DNA of 64,000 nucleotides from an uncultured Bacteroides sp. (lineage in GTDB: Bacteria > Bacteroidota > Bacteroidia > Bacteroidales > Bacteroidaceae): assembly GCA_949294185.1 (NCBI GenBank), contig CASFGA010000008.1:159371-223370 (forward strand). The letters run 5' to 3'. The first letter of the stretch is position 1; every line of letters begins with the position of its first letter. The position numbers and the translations under genes were made by a program. The notes under the pieces are model-generated. The model saw only the letters and a list, made by a program, of their open reading frames with translations, ran no database searches and was not told where the DNA came from. Of the stretch, positions 26,119 to 34,647 are shown piece by piece.

Positions 26119-26436
26119 TTAAGCAATAACTTGTTTGATTGTCAGTTCAGTAAACTGTTGGCGATGGCCGTTCAGTTTTCTGTAGCCTTTTCTTCTCTTT
26201 TTGTGGAATACCAGCACTTTCTTGCCTTTCACCAGGTGAGAAACGATTTCGCATACCACCTTTGCACCTTCTACGGTAGGTGCGCCTACTGTTACAGTAC
26301 CGTTGTTGTCTACCAACAAAACCTTGTCAAACTCAACAGTTGCGCCGTTTTCAGCATTCTGAATGTGTTGAACAAACAGTTTCTTGCCTTCTTCAGCCTT
26401 GAACTGCTGACCGTTAATCTCTACAATTACGTACAT
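26119..26436 (-). CDS. rplU: Large-subunit ribosomal protein bL21
   Basis: A 105-residue protein, normal length for the family, beginning '[20 protein letters not shown]' and ending with the RNA-binding basic stretch '[20 protein letters not shown]'. It binds 23S rRNA near protein L20 and is a routine 50S component. It is the first gene of the rplU-rpmA operon, driven by the TATCTTTG box at 26523-26530. The 87-base leader between promoter and start contains a CGGTT/AACCG hairpin (around 26453-26480), which may be part of ribosomal autoregulation but is not clear enough to name. Confidence 0.97.
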   Translation of the reverse strand: MYVIVEINGQQFKAEEGKKLFVQHIQNAENGATVEFDKVLLVDNNGTVTVGAPTVEGAKVVCEIVSHLVKGKKVLVFHKKRRKGYRKLNGHRQQFTELTIKQVIA

Positions 26437-26522
26437 TTTATTATTACATTAAACGGGTTTTCTCCGCAAGGTGAACCGTTTCCTCCGGTTGCTTTTTCTA
26501 CCTCCACGGACTAAATCGGGTG

Positions 26523-26530
26523 CAAAGATA
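26523..26530 (-). promoter_or_regulatory. -7 promoter box of rplU-rpmA
   Basis: Minus-strand TATCTTTG, a perfect TAnnTTTG box, 86 bases before the rplU start, with TTGG at about the -33 position. The rest of the 364-base gap 26437-26800 holds the leader of rplU and, on the plus strand, the upstream region of the oxidoreductase gene, where no convincing promoter was recognised. Confidence 0.65.
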
Positions 26531-26800
26531 TAACTTTTAATTGATATGACCAACGCTTTGTGCGTAATTTCTTTGGGCCGGCCGTTTTTTCTCTGTATCC
26601 ATATCCTTTTTTCTTGCCGGCCGCGGATGTTTTTGGTCGTGGTGTCCGGACGAAGAGAAGTCTCTATACATGGAATGCCGGAGGAATCTCCGGTGTCACG
26701 GCGGCTTTATCCGGCTGTTAAATTACTAAAAAACTTCCGTGGTCTTATGGACGACGGAGATTTTTTTACTATATTCGTATCCGTTAACGAACACGAAGTA

Positions 26801-28084
26801 ATGGAAAAGGCATCAATAACAAGACGTGAATTCCTGAAAAACTTAGGATTAGCAGGGGCGGGAGTGCTGATGGCATCCAGCCCGTGGCTCTCGGCTTTTG
26901 CCGAAAGCGACAAGACTTCAGGTTATAAAGTGAAGATTGGTATTATAGGCCCGGGCTCGCGCGGGCAGTTTCTCATGAGTTTTCTCACCAAAAATCCCAA
27001 GGCGGATATAGTGGCGCTGTGTGACATCTACCAGCCTTCGATAGACGAGGCCTTGAAAATGGTCCCGAAGGCTAAGGTATATCGCGACTACCGTGCCTTG
27101 CTGGATGACCCGAATGTGGATGCCGTGGTGATAACCACGCCGCTGGACCGTCATTACGAGATGGCGCTGGCCGCTCTTGATGCGGGCAAGGACTTGTTTT
27201 GCGAGAAGGCGCTCTGTTATACCCTTGCGCAATGTTATGAGGTATACCAGAAACATCTTTCTACGGGGCGTATCCTGTTTGTCGGACAGCAGCGTCTTTT
27301 TGATCCGCGCTATATAAAGGTGATGAAGATGATACACGACGGGACTTTCGGCTCGATCAATGCCATACGTGCCTACTGGTACCGGAACAACAACTGGCGG
27401 CGTGAGGCACCTCCCGAACTGGATGAGCTGAGAAACTGGCGCTTGTACAGGCAGCATTCCAAGGGGCTGATGACCGAACTGGCCTGTCACCAACTGCAGA
27501 CGGGAACATGGGCATTGAGGCAGATACCCAACAAGGTGATGGGGCACGGAGCCATTACCTATTGGAAAGACGGACGTACGGTATACGACAATATCAGCTG
27601 CATCTATGTGTTCGACAATGGCGTGAAGATGACTTATGATTCCGTCATTTCCAACAAGTTCTACGGGCTGGAGGAGAAGATTCTGGGCAGCAAGGGTACG
27701 GTGGAGCCGGAAAAGGGCAAGTATTATTTTGAAGAGACAGAGCCTGCCGCCGCTTTCATTCGTCTGATTAATGACATAGAGCATGACATCTTCGATGCTG
27801 TGCCTTTCGCCGGAACCAGTTGGGAGCCGGAGTCGGCCAATGAAAACAAGGGTGAGTACATTTTGGGGAAAAGTCCGAAGGAAGACGGCACATCGCTCAT
27901 GCTGGATGCGTTTGTTGAGGCGGTCATCAGCCAGAAGCAGCCGGAACGTGTGACGGAAGAAGCTTATTATTCGAGTGCCCTCAGTCTGTTGGGGCATCAG
28001 GCGCTTGAAGAAGAGCGGGTGGTGACTTTCCCCGACGAATACAAGTTGAATTATCTGAACCATGTGCATAACTCTATTCTGTAA
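26801..28084 (+). CDS. Tat-exported Gfo/Idh/MocA-family oxidoreductase
   Basis: A 427-residue NAD(P)-dependent sugar oxidoreductase. The start at 26801 is chosen because it opens a twin-arginine signal (TRREFLKNLGLAGAGVLM). The Rossmann fold follows: 'KIGIIGPGSRGQFLM' (the GxGxxG-like loop), 'VALCDIY', 'DAVVITTPLDRHYEMALAAL' and 'DLFCEKAL', equivalent to the family's EKP motif with the lysine in place. Family members oxidise or epimerise sugars using bound NAD. It leads a five-gene plus-strand cluster (26801-32079) with a DUF1080 hydrolase and a second Tat-exported family member, matching periplasmic 3-keto-glycoside metabolism. Confidence 0.88.
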   Translation: MEKASITRREFLKNLGLAGAGVLMASSPWLSAFAESDKTSGYKVKIGIIGPGSRGQFLMSFLTKNPKADIVALCDIYQPSIDEALKMVPKAKVYRDYRALLDDPNVDAVVITTPLDRHYEMALAALDAGKDLFCEKALCYTLAQCYEVYQKHLSTGRILFVGQQRLFDPRYIKVMKMIHDGTFGSINAIRAYWYRNNNWRREAPPELDELRNWRLYRQHSKGLMTELACHQLQTGTWALRQIPNKVMGHGAITYWKDGRTVYDNISCIYVFDNGVKMTYDSVISNKFYGLEEKILGSKGTVEPEKGKYYFEETEPAAAFIRLINDIEHDIFDAVPFAGTSWEPESANENKGEYILGKSPKEDGTSLMLDAFVEAVISQKQPERVTEEAYYSSALSLLGHQALEEERVVTFPDEYKLNYLNHVHNSIL

Positions 28085-28094
28085 CCGAATCAAT

Positions 28095-28346
28095 ATGAAA
28101 GACATTGTAATAAAGAAACAGCGGATAAAGGTCGAATTTTATATATTCTTGGCTTGCGTGGTAGCGATGGAGCTGCTCAATGTTTATGCCATTGTGGTGG
28201 AAGACGGAAAATGGTCGGAACTTTTCATGTCGTTGGGCTATGTGTGTGTGGCTGCTGCGGTGGTCTATGTGGTGTTGGCCGTAGTCCGTCTGGTCGTTGG
28301 ATTCGTCTGGCACAAAATAGCGGCGAAAGGAAAAAAACGGGAATAA
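28095..28346 (+). CDS. Small two-helix membrane protein
   Basis: An 83-residue protein beginning MKDIVIKKQRIKVEF with two hydrophobic helices ('FYIFLACVVAMELLNVYAIV' and 'LGYVCVAAAVVYVVLAVVRL') and a basic C-terminus (KIAAKGKKRE). It starts 10 bases after the oxidoreductase gene and precedes the DUF1080 gene, so it belongs to the same transcript. No family was recognised. Its position suggests a small inner-membrane helper for the exported oxidoreductases, but nothing in its sequence shows this. Confidence 0.75.
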   Translation: MKDIVIKKQRIKVEFYIFLACVVAMELLNVYAIVVEDGKWSELFMSLGYVCVAAAVVYVVLAVVRLVVGFVWHKIAAKGKKRE

Positions 28347-28433
28347 GGTGTTCCAATCTTTTTCTATACATTTATTTATAGTGTGGTGAAAGAGGATTCA
28401 TTAATTAGCATTACTTATAAAACAAATCGAAAC

Positions 28434-29792
28434 ATGAAATTCACAAAATGGATGGTCGCAGCGTTTGCCCTGATAAGTCTGGGCACTGCGGCAGAAGCGC
28501 AAACAAAATGGGAGAACCTGTTTAACGGGAAGAATCTGAAGGGGTGGACCAAACTGAACGGTGAGGCCGAATACCGTGTGGAAGACGGAGCCATCGTGGG
28601 CATAAGCAAGATGAATACGCCCAATACTTTTCTGGCAACCAAAAAACAGTATGGAGACTTTATTCTGGAGTTTGAATTCAAGATAGACGAAGGGCTGAAT
28701 TCCGGCGTGCAGTTCCGTTCGTTGAGTGACAAGAAGTATCAGGACGGTCGTGTACACGGATATCAGTTTGAAATAGACCCGTCGAAACGTGCATGGACGG
28801 GCGGCATATACGATGAGGCCCGTAGCGGATGGCGTTATTCACTGGCCGATGCCGATTCGCGCAGAGCTTTCAAGCCGGGCGAATGGAACAAGGCTCGTAT
28901 CGAGGCTATAGGTTCGCGCATCCGTACATGGGTGAACGGTGTGCCTTGTGCCAATCTGCTCGACGACCAGACAGCTTCAGGATTTATTGCCTTGCAGGTA
29001 CACGCCATCGGCGATGCAGAGAATGAAGGCAAGCAGGTATGTTGGCGCAATATCCGCATAGCTACCGAAGGGCTGGAGCAAGAGGTTTATCCGGAAGCGA
29101 AGAGTGCAGAAGAAGTCAATCATCTGCCCAACATCCTGTCGGAAAAAGAGAAGGCAGAGGGATGGCAGCTGCTGTGGGACGGCAAGACCAGCAACGGATG
29201 GCGCGGTGCCCGTCTGGACAAATTCCCCGATAAAGGTTGGGTGATGGAAGACGGCATACTGAAAGTAAGGAAGGCCGACGGGCGTGAATCGGCCAACGGA
29301 GGGGATATCGTGACCATAAAGCGTTACCGTAACTTTATGCTGAAGGTGGACTTCCGTCTGACCAAAGGGGCAAACAGCGGTGTGAAGTATTTTGTCAATA
29401 CCGATTTGAACAAGGGAGGAGAAGGTTCCTCTATCGGCTGTGAATTCCAGATACTGGACGACCTCCGTCATCCCGATGCCAAACTGGGTGTGAAGGGCAA
29501 CCGCAGACTGGGTTCGCTCTATGACCTGATTCCTGCTCCCGAAGACAAACCGTACCGTGAAGGTTTCAATACGGCTTTGGTGATAGTGAAAGGAAATCAT
29601 GTAGAGCATTGGCTGAACGGTGTGAAACTGTTGGAATATGAACGCAACAACCAGATGTGGACGGCTTTGGTGAATTACAGCAAATATAAGGTATGGCCTA
29701 ACTTCGGCAATGCCGAGTGGGGAAATATTCTGCTGCAAGACCACGGCGACGAGGTATGGTATCAGAACATTAAAATCAAGGAACTGCCCTGA
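28434..29792 (+). CDS. Exported double DUF1080 (3-keto-glycoside hydrolase-like) protein
   Basis: A 452-residue protein with a signal peptide ([23 protein letters not shown]) and two tandem DUF1080 domains, each a concanavalin-like beta-sandwich. Domain 1 has '[18 protein letters not shown]', '[20 protein letters not shown]' and 'GYQFEIDPS'; domain 2 has '[19 protein letters not shown]', '[20 protein letters not shown]' and 'GCEFQILDD'. DUF1080 is the 3-keto-disaccharide hydrolase family, cleaving glycosides that have been oxidised at carbon 3. Its neighbours are NAD-dependent oxidoreductases that could make or use those keto sugars. The start at 28434 is set by the signal peptide. Confidence 0.9.
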   Translation: MKFTKWMVAAFALISLGTAAEAQTKWENLFNGKNLKGWTKLNGEAEYRVEDGAIVGISKMNTPNTFLATKKQYGDFILEFEFKIDEGLNSGVQFRSLSDKKYQDGRVHGYQFEIDPSKRAWTGGIYDEARSGWRYSLADADSRRAFKPGEWNKARIEAIGSRIRTWVNGVPCANLLDDQTASGFIALQVHAIGDAENEGKQVCWRNIRIATEGLEQEVYPEAKSAEEVNHLPNILSEKEKAEGWQLLWDGKTSNGWRGARLDKFPDKGWVMEDGILKVRKADGRESANGGDIVTIKRYRNFMLKVDFRLTKGANSGVKYFVNTDLNKGGEGSSIGCEFQILDDLRHPDAKLGVKGNRRLGSLYDLIPAPEDKPYREGFNTALVIVKGNHVEHWLNGVKLLEYERNNQMWTALVNYSKYKVWPNFGNAEWGNILLQDHGDEVWYQNIKIKELP

Positions 29793-29803
29793 CGGGAGAG
29801 GCG

Positions 29804-30574
29804 ATGCAGCAACTGTTCCGGCATATAGATAAGGACAGGGAGTTGGTGTATGCTTGGTTTGAGGCCATGCATACGCGCATCGACCTGGTGTTGTGGAATA
29901 CGGAGGGAGCAGACAGGCTGAGCCGTGCGGCGCAGGGGATAGAGACCGAGACCCGGCGCATAGAACGGATGGGAAGCCGTTTTCTGCCAGACAGTGAGGT
30001 GAGCCGCATCAATGATGCTGCTCCCGGATGTCCTGTATGCGTGTCCGAAGAACTTTGTGCCTTGCTTACGCGCTGTCTGGACTACAGGCAGCGGTGGGGC
30101 GGACTTTTCGATGTTACGGCGTGTGAAGGTACGCTCTGCCGGCCGGACGAGCAAAGACTGGCCGTATGTGCTCCTTATGTGACCCGCAAGGATGAGACGG
30201 TGCGGATTGACTTTTCCGGATGTCTGAAAGGCTATGCTTTGGACTGTGCCGTAAGCTTGCTCCGCAGCGAGGGGATAGTCAACGGGCTGTTGAACTTTGG
30301 CAACAGTTCGGTATTCGCATTGGGAAACCATCCGAAAGGGGAAGGGTGGATTGTGTCTGAAGCGGACAATCCGGACAGACGACATGTGCTGCGCGATGAG
30401 TGCCTTACCACTTCGGGAAACAATGCCGAATCGCGCCGTCACATTGTGCATCCGCTCAGCGGCAGACTGGTGGAAGGCAGGCGTACGGCATCGGTGATAA
30501 CCCGTTCGGGTGAGGAGGGAGAGGTCTTGTCTATCGTGAAGTTCCTTTCCGATATCTCGTCTGTTTCCTCTTAG
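29804..30574 (+). CDS. ApbE-family FMN transferase-like protein without export signal
   Basis: A 256-residue protein with ApbE-family segments: 'MHTRIDLVLWN' near the start, 'ETETRRIERMGSRFLPDSEV' (the conserved helix of the family), 'GGLFDVTAC', 'VRIDFSGCLKGYALDCA' (equivalent of the D-x-x-G-x-x-K-G substrate loop) and 'LTTSGN' followed by 'HIVHPLSG', the metal-binding end. ApbE proteins attach FMN to Thr residues of exported redox proteins and usually carry a lipoprotein signal; this one has none and is shorter than the usual 330 or so residues, so it would be cytoplasmic. It starts 12 bases after the DUF1080 gene, clearly the same operon. Whether it is active is uncertain. Confidence 0.8.
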   Translation: MQQLFRHIDKDRELVYAWFEAMHTRIDLVLWNTEGADRLSRAAQGIETETRRIERMGSRFLPDSEVSRINDAAPGCPVCVSEELCALLTRCLDYRQRWGGLFDVTACEGTLCRPDEQRLAVCAPYVTRKDETVRIDFSGCLKGYALDCAVSLLRSEGIVNGLLNFGNSSVFALGNHPKGEGWIVSEADNPDRRHVLRDECLTTSGNNAESRRHIVHPLSGRLVEGRRTASVITRSGEEGEVLSIVKFLSDISSVSS

Positions 30575-30642
30575 ACCGCAACAGGAATAGGCTGCGTTTG
30601 TTTGAATCAGAAAAGAAAAACCAAAACTTTAAAATACCAGAT

Positions 30643-32079
30643 ATGAAAAGCTTCAGTTCTTCACGCCGCAACTTTCTGCGGCAAATGTCAATGATGACGG
30701 CCGCCGCTGCGGTTCCGTCGTCTGTATGGGCTTCATTGGGAGAAGCCAAGAGTCGCGCACGCATTGTAGGCGCCAATGAGAAAGTAAATCTGGCTTGCGT
30801 GGGCATCGGATTCCGCGGGGGCGACATAATCAATGAGTTTGACAAGACAGGGCTGTGCAACATCGTGGCTCTGTGCGATATAGATATGGGTGCACCGCAT
30901 ACCCAAAAGATCATGAACAAGTTTCCGGATGCGCCGCGTTTTCAGGACTTCCGGAAAATGTTCGACAAAATGGGCGACAAGATAGATGCTGTGTGCATAG
31001 GGACGCCCGACCACAGCCATTTCCCTATAGCTATGCTGGCCATGTCATTGGGCAAGCATGTATATGTAGAGAAGCCGATGGCGCATACCTTCTATGAAGT
31101 GGAGTTGATGATGGCGGCCGAAAAGAAATACGGCGTGGTGACCCAGATGGGTAATCAGGGACATTCGGAGGCCAACTATTTTCAGTTCAAGGCTTGGGTG
31201 GATGCCGGCATCATAAAGAACGTGCGTTCCATCACCGCTCACATGAACAATCCGCGTCGTTGGCACGGGTGGGACGCGAACATGTCGTCTTATCTTCCCG
31301 CCCAACCCATACCTTCCACTCTGGATTGGGATAACTGGCTCTGCACGGAGCAGTTCCATCATTACAACAAGGATTATGTAAACGGGCAGTGGCGCTGTTG
31401 GTATGACTTTGGCATGGGTGTGTTGGGCGACTGGGGAGCGCACATCATCGATACCGCACACCAGTTCCTCGATTTGGGCCTGCCTACCGAAATCAATATG
31501 GTGAAGGCCGAAGGGCACAATCCGTTCTTCTATCCGTTCTCGTCCACCATACAGTTCCGTTTCCCGGCGCGCGGAAACATGCCGCCTGTCGACATCATGT
31601 GGTATGACGGCATCGACAATCTGCCTCCTGTTCCCGAAGGATACGGCAAGCTGGAGCTTGACCCCAACATTCCGCCTACAGGTACGGGCGAGATTACTCC
31701 GCAGAAGCTGAATCCGGGTAAGATTATCTATACGGACGACCTGATTTTCAAGGGTGGTACTCATGGCTCTACGCTGTCTATCATTCCGGAAGATAAAGCT
31801 CGGGATATGGCATCGAAGTTGCCCGAGGTGCCCAAAAGCCCGTCGAACCACTTCCAGAACTTCTTGTTGGCCTGCAAGGGTGAGGAAAAGACACGTTCGC
31901 CTTTCAGCATAGCAGGGCCGTTGAGTCAGGTGTTCTGCCTCGGAGTCATCGCCCAACAGCTCAATGCCCGCCTGAAGTTCGACCGCGAACTGAAACAGTT
32001 TACCAATAGTCCGGTGGCCAACGTGCTGTTGCGCCGTGGCGTGCCGCGTAAGGGATGGGAAGAATTCTATAACCTATAA
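30643..32079 (+). CDS. Tat-exported Gfo/Idh/MocA-family oxidoreductase (second copy)
   Basis: A 478-residue relative of the enzyme at 26801 but of the longer subgroup. The start at 30643 gives a twin-arginine signal (SSRRNFLRQMSMMTAAAAV). Then come 'NLACVGIGFRGGDIINEF' (NAD-binding loop), 'VALCDID', 'DAVCIGTPDHSHFPIAMLAM' and 'KHVYVEKPMAHT' with the catalytic EKP lysine. A late 'GDWGAHIIDTAHQFLDLG' segment supplies the conserved His/Asp pair. Periplasmic members of this subgroup act on keto or branched glycosides. It closes the cluster; the next structure is a strong bidirectional terminator at 32126-32168. Confidence 0.88.
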   Translation: MKSFSSSRRNFLRQMSMMTAAAAVPSSVWASLGEAKSRARIVGANEKVNLACVGIGFRGGDIINEFDKTGLCNIVALCDIDMGAPHTQKIMNKFPDAPRFQDFRKMFDKMGDKIDAVCIGTPDHSHFPIAMLAMSLGKHVYVEKPMAHTFYEVELMMAAEKKYGVVTQMGNQGHSEANYFQFKAWVDAGIIKNVRSITAHMNNPRRWHGWDANMSSYLPAQPIPSTLDWDNWLCTEQFHHYNKDYVNGQWRCWYDFGMGVLGDWGAHIIDTAHQFLDLGLPTEINMVKAEGHNPFFYPFSSTIQFRFPARGNMPPVDIMWYDGIDNLPPVPEGYGKLELDPNIPPTGTGEITPQKLNPGKIIYTDDLIFKGGTHGSTLSIIPEDKARDMASKLPEVPKSPSNHFQNFLLACKGEEKTRSPFSIAGPLSQVFCLGVIAQQLNARLKFDRELKQFTNSPVANVLLRRGVPRKGWEEFYNL

Positions 32080-32125
32080 GAAGAAGTCTGTGCAGAGGCG
32101 GTTTGCCTCGGTTTGGAGTTGTGAT

Positions 32126-32168
32126 AAAGGGGAGTCTGGCTGCCATCACGGCCAGACTCCCCTCTTTT
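32126..32168. terminator. Bidirectional terminator
   Basis: Perfect 12-base arms GGGGAGTCTGGC (32129-32140) and GCCAGACTCCCC (32151-32162), AAA before and TCTTTTAT after. It lies between the convergent oxidoreductase (plus) and HAD phosphatase (minus) genes. Confidence 0.9.
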
Positions 32169-32194
32169 ATAGGAGTCTTTGCCTCTGTTTGCCC

Positions 32195-32833
32195 CTACAG
32201 CAGTGACCGCAGGTCGGGTGCAATCACCCTATGCGGATAAGCGGCCAGTTCTTCACGCGAAGTTGTTCCGTGAAGGATGCCGGCAAAGTCCGTTCCGCCC
32301 GCCTGGGCAGTTTCGGCGTCTACGGTGCTGTCGCCTACATACAGCGTGTTGTCTCTGCGGCAGTTCAGTGTGCGGATGGCATAAAGCAGGCCTTCCGGCG
32401 ACGGTTTGGGGCATTTGACATCCTCTCCACCCACTACGATGTCGAGAAAGCCTTCGGGAAGACGACTTCCGAGCAGTTCCATAATACGGTAGCGGAACTT
32501 GGTGGAAATGATTCCTATTTTGGCTCCCCGTGCTTTCAGGGCGGTCAGTACCTCGATTGTTTCCGGAAACAAGACGGTGTTTGCTGTCATGTGCGTGTCG
32601 GCCTCCTTGACATATTCCTTTTTGTAGGCGGCAAGTGTTTCGGCGTCTGTGATGCCTGTCAGAATGGAGAAGGAGTTTTCAAGCGTTTTCCCTATGGTTC
32701 GCTTGATGGCTTCGTCTGTGATGCCGGTGTGTTTGTGGCGTTCCAATACATTGCGGAAGCAGATGACGATGCCCCGCGACGAGTCGGCCAGTGTGTAGTC
32801 GAAATCAAAAAGATAGGCGTCATAATGTCTCAT
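32195..32833 (-). CDS. HAD-family hydrolase, phosphoglycolate phosphatase-like
   Basis: A 212-residue cytoplasmic phosphatase. Motif I is 'YLFDFDYTLADSS', with the DxD nucleophile and acid; motif II is the Ser-Thr of 'GIISTKFRYRI'; motif III the Lys of 'VKCPKPSPEGL'; motif IV 'LYVGDSTVDAETAQAGG' with the metal-binding Asp pair. The 'LADSS' after motif I and the helical cap fit the Gph/PgmB-like group. Substrate unknown. It is a monocistronic minus-strand gene between the keto-glycoside cluster and the haem locus, with no clear functional tie to either. Confidence 0.88.
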   Translation of the reverse strand: MRHYDAYLFDFDYTLADSSRGIVICFRNVLERHKHTGITDEAIKRTIGKTLENSFSILTGITDAETLAAYKKEYVKEADTHMTANTVLFPETIEVLTALKARGAKIGIISTKFRYRIMELLGSRLPEGFLDIVVGGEDVKCPKPSPEGLLYAIRTLNCRRDNTLYVGDSTVDAETAQAGGTDFAGILHGTTSREELAAYPHRVIAPDLRSLL

Positions 32834-32920
32834 ACGGTTTTCCTTTAGTCATGTCTTTTTCAGAATTGCCTGCAAAGATAATTCTTCTGCCTGAATATCC
32901 GGTGCTGACGGCATTCAAAA

Positions 32921-32951
32921 AAAGGTATTGCCCTGTCAGAACAATACCTTT
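32921..32951 (-). terminator. Terminator at the end of the hmu operon
   Basis: Perfect 10-base arms AAAGGTATTG (32921-32930) and CAATACCTTT (32942-32951) with more A upstream (T on the minus strand). It lies 29 bases past the stop of the DUF2149 gene. Confidence 0.85.
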
Positions 32952-32979
32952 ATGGTGGCCGGATGATTTTTAGTTCCGC

Positions 32980-33324
32980 CTACTCTTCGGGCACGTAGAT
33001 GATTTCTCCGTTTTCGAGTTCATAGGCGATGCCGACCTTCTTGCCTTTCTTTCCGCTTGAGGAAGACTGATCCTGACTGGGAGTATAGCGGTTGATTTTT
33101 TTCCCTTCCTTGGTAATGATTTCCATATTTTCCTTTCCGGGGTTTTTCACGATGGTAAAGTCTTTGTCGGTAAACACTTCGGTCATATTCATGTTCATCA
33201 CCATGGCTACCATCAGGGCAACGGCAAATACCATCGCCACATCGAAAAGGTTGACTACCACGCTCAGCGGATCGGTGTCTTCCTCCCGCTTGAAAAAACT
33301 GATGCGACGGTTATGCCTGCCCAT
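32980..33324 (-). CDS. hmuV: DUF2149 inner-membrane protein (HmuV-like)
   Basis: A 114-residue protein with one membrane segment. The conserved DUF2149 start is visible: 'DTDPLSVVVNLFDVAMVFAVALMVAM' region at about residues 16-41, then a periplasmic tail with Lys and Ser-rich loop (QDQSSSSGKKGKK) and a final 'ENGEIIYVPEE'. The topology (short cytosolic N-terminus, single helix, periplasmic domain) resembles ExbD. It overlaps the ExbB-like gene by 14 bases. DUF2149 with a MotA/TolQ/ExbB protein and a CobN-like chelatase is the arrangement of the hmuSTUV genes of Porphyromonas and Bacteroides, so an ExbD-like role powering HmuS or haem transfer is inferred. Confidence 0.8.
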   Translation of the reverse strand: MGRHNRRISFFKREEDTDPLSVVVNLFDVAMVFAVALMVAMVMNMNMTEVFTDKDFTIVKNPGKENMEIITKEGKKINRYTPSQDQSSSSGKKGKKVGIAYELENGEIIYVPEE

Positions 33325-33913
33325 TTTGTCCCTCCTTTTCCATTAAGGTTCGTGATACATAATCCAGGTTGTTTACATCTTTTGCATACCAGCGCTGCTT
33401 GAACTGCATGGTTACCAGTCCCACTGCACTGACAACCAGTCCGACAACGGTGGTGGCAAACACCACCTGCATATTGTATGCCATGCCTGCGATGTCGCCG
33501 GTAGAAAGACCTACCAGTGCGGGACTCATGGCTATCAGCGTGCCGATCAGTCCGAGCACAGGGCCTAACTTGGAAAGCATCTTGGATAAGGAAACATCTT
33601 TTTCGGCCTCTACTTCGTATTTGGTGAGCTGGAAGTCGGCATAATCTCCGGTAACCGGCCGACTGAGTATGTCGCGCAGATAACTTACATAAAGCGAATT
33701 GTCTTTTTCCGGCAGTGCCTGTTTCAGTTCGTCTGTCTTTCCTTCTTTAATCAGTTGGTCAAAAGCCTTGTCGTTTTTCCGTTTGGTGATATACATGTTG
33801 TAAGTGCCGCCCACCAGTATCAGTGCGCGTACAAACAGGGCAAGCAGAAGAATGACATCGGGAATCAGGAGGCTGTTTGCCACCCAGAAAAGCATTTTAG
33901 AGATATATTCCAT
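33311..33913 (-). CDS. hmuU: MotA/TolQ/ExbB-family proton channel (HmuU-like)
   Basis: A 200-residue inner-membrane protein with three hydrophobic segments: 'ANSLLIPDVILLLALFVRAL' at the N-terminus and the paired 'LSKLGPVLGLIGTLIAMSPA' and 'MQVVFATTVVGLVVSAVGLV', with the Pro/Gly-rich 'GPVLGLIGTLIAM' typical of TolQ/ExbB. Between them is a cytoplasmic domain of about 90 residues. ExbB-type proteins form pentamers through which protons flow to drive a partner. Here the partner is likely the DUF2149 protein (14-base gene overlap) and the CobN-like HmuS, rather than the general TonB system. Confidence 0.8.
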   Translation of the reverse strand: MEYISKMLFWVANSLLIPDVILLLALFVRALILVGGTYNMYITKRKNDKAFDQLIKEGKTDELKQALPEKDNSLYVSYLRDILSRPVTGDYADFQLTKYEVEAEKDVSLSKMLSKLGPVLGLIGTLIAMSPALVGLSTGDIAGMAYNMQVVFATTVVGLVVSAVGLVTMQFKQRWYAKDVNNLDYVSRTLMEKEGQNGQA

Positions 33914-33919
33914 AATCGT

Positions 33920-34636
33920 TTATTTATTTGTTTGTTGTTTGTTTTTTCTTTCTGTCAATTTTTGAATCAATGGGTATTTGACCCGGTTCCATGCGAAGCC
34001 TATGATGAAGAGGCCGACGAACAGGGACAGTGCGAGTATCACGGCATCCCAGTTCACAGGCTCGTCTGCGGCGGCATATACAGTCTTGCCGTTGACTGTT
34101 GTCAGCAGTCCGAGAATACACACGAAAAGACTGACCAGAAAATGGATTTCCAGCCGGAGATCCTTTTCCGGGACGAGATACCTGACCAGTTGTGCCATGC
34201 CCGGGACGGCGACAAGCGTTGCAGCCGCCAGTATATAGGTCGTTGTGGTAAACGGAATGCCTACAAAGGTGAATATGGATTCCGTCAGGCAATAGAATAC
34301 CACCGGGAAGAACAGGATGCTGGGATACCACCACAGGAGCGCAGCCCACCACGGATTCTTCCGTCCGTAAAGTCCCCTCAGGTAAGTGACGCAGAAGCCG
34401 AAGCAGACGGCCGACTCAAGGGTGATGATGACGGCCATGTTTTGCAGTGCCTCGGTGTTTTGCAGGTAGTCGGCTATCTGTGTCTTCGACTGAAGTATGG
34501 CGTAAGGATAGGCCAGTATCGTGAACACTGCGGTGATAAGTCCGTAGATGCCTGTCTGCCACCATTTCCACAGGCTGAGCTTGAAGGCGCAGTTTATGGC
34601 GATGAACAGCATCAGGATGAGAATGATTTGTTCCAT
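33920..34636 (-). CDS. hmuT: Polytopic membrane protein of the haem locus (HmuT-like)
   Basis: A 238-residue inner-membrane protein with about seven helices ('IILILMLFIAINCAFKL', 'GIYGLITAVFTILAYPYAI', 'WWAALLWWYPSILFFPVVFY', 'YILAAATLVAVPGMAQLV', 'FLVSLFVCILGLLTTV', 'DAVILALSLFVGLFIIGF'). No general family was recognised. It lies 6 bases before the ExbB-like gene and 11 bases after HmuS, inside the single hmu transcript; the third membrane gene at this position in the Porphyromonas hmu locus is called hmuT. A part in moving haem, its released iron or tetrapyrrole across the inner membrane is plausible but not shown by motifs. Confidence 0.65.
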   Translation of the reverse strand: MEQIILILMLFIAINCAFKLSLWKWWQTGIYGLITAVFTILAYPYAILQSKTQIADYLQNTEALQNMAVIITLESAVCFGFCVTYLRGLYGRKNPWWAALLWWYPSILFFPVVFYCLTESIFTFVGIPFTTTTYILAAATLVAVPGMAQLVRYLVPEKDLRLEIHFLVSLFVCILGLLTTVNGKTVYAAADEPVNWDAVILALSLFVGLFIIGFAWNRVKYPLIQKLTERKNKQQTNK

Positions 34637-34647
34637 GCTTTATCAGT

